This document shows, in pieces, positions 33,866 to 34,021 of a stretch of DNA of 34,021 bases (the first letter of the stretch is position 1; every line of letters starts with the position of its first letter). The DNA is from Planctomycetaceae bacterium. Lineage in GTDB: Bacteria > Planctomycetota > Planctomycetia > Planctomycetales > Planctomycetaceae. Both the position numbers and the translations under genes were made by a program. Under the pieces are notes generated by a model that worked only from the letters and a program-made list of their open reading frames with translations, did not search any database and was not told the origin of the DNA. Location: assembly GCA_002722955.1 (NCBI GenBank), contig PBMZ01000106.1, forward strand, positions 1-34,021, in the 5' to 3' direction.

Positions 33866-34021
33866 GCGTCAGACACTCGAGGTCGAGACGCGAGAAAGTG
33901 ATGACAATGATGTCATCAGTCGGCAACGTGATCGACCACATGCACTCTTGCCACGAACAGTAGCGGCGGGTGGCCGGCCCAGAGGCCAACGTGCCACTTG
34001 AAGCCGTCAGGAGGGTGCTCC
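33866..34021. other. Upstream of the giant gene, possible N-terminal coding in another frame
   Basis: The last 156 bases precede the giant frame. On the minus strand, a frame shifted by one from the giant reads SRLDLECL at about 33893-33870, and the giant frame resumes RLTTSLTIDLGANF. This recalls the LE-x-LE-x-R-x-LL motif near the start of many giant planctomycete proteins. No promoter or complete signal peptide is visible before the window ends. Confidence 0.35.

Noticed and set aside
1..34021. CRISPR array, tRNA or rRNA genes
   Set aside because: No regularly spaced direct repeats and no cloverleaf or rRNA-like segments were noticed on either strand by reading. A dedicated covariance search was not possible.

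Overview
The window reads as chromosomal DNA of a planctomycete, most likely a Pirellula/Rhodopirellula relative. This is judged from gene content and style only: a fused AroD-AroE, a Tat-exported Gfo/Idh/MocA oxidoreductase, secreted PIG-L, PQQ-propeller and ceramidase-like proteins, tandem TatA genes, and an almost 4000-residue repeat protein. No rRNA, tRNA, CRISPR array or transposase was recognised.

Layout. 1-916: two truncated genes back to back, a class III cyclase C-terminus (minus) and a polytopic membrane protein with a frameshift (plus). Both lack N-termini, which suggests a deletion across a former divergent promoter. 927-2426: secreted ceramidase-like protein (minus). 2756-4176: a membrane-anchored protein coupled to an ExeA-type ATPase (plus). 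4182-6286: Tat-exported oxidoreductase and DinB-fold protein (minus). 6446-11814: hydrolase-fold protein, unknown membrane protein, mutL and aroDE (plus). 11836-15394: priA, an acetyltransferase and a cyclophilin, probably one minus-strand operon. 15538-18802: PIG-L deacetylase (minus), PQQ propeller (plus), orphan ABC ATPase (minus). 19334-21777: three tandem tatA-family genes, then a secreted, duplicated-domain membrane protein overlapping a TM2-domain gene (plus). 21803-33865: the giant repeat protein followed 6 bases later by a Rieske ferredoxin (minus).

How the genes fit together. Core functions are mismatch repair (MutL with the endonuclease motif), shikimate synthesis (AroDE), replication restart (PriA) and protein folding (cyclophilin). 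Much of the rest concerns the cell envelope: Tat translocation and a Tat substrate, secreted hydrolases, an ExeA/GspA-like ATPase with a membrane partner, and a giant surface or matrix protein. The giant protein has an N-terminal filamentous-haemagglutinin-like beta-repeat half, eleven degenerate PPC-like beta-sandwich modules, and a charged C-terminal tail.

Intergenic DNA carries dispersed palindromes: three copies of a hairpin with an AGAAGCCCGG / CCGGGCTTCT stem, and one near-perfect inverted repeat with 34-base arms. The items most worth a second look are the triple TatA cluster with its downstream duplicated-domain/TM2 pair, the giant-protein/Rieske pair with an apparent N-terminal frame break, the deletion scar near base 330, and the hydrolase that has lost its nucleophile.
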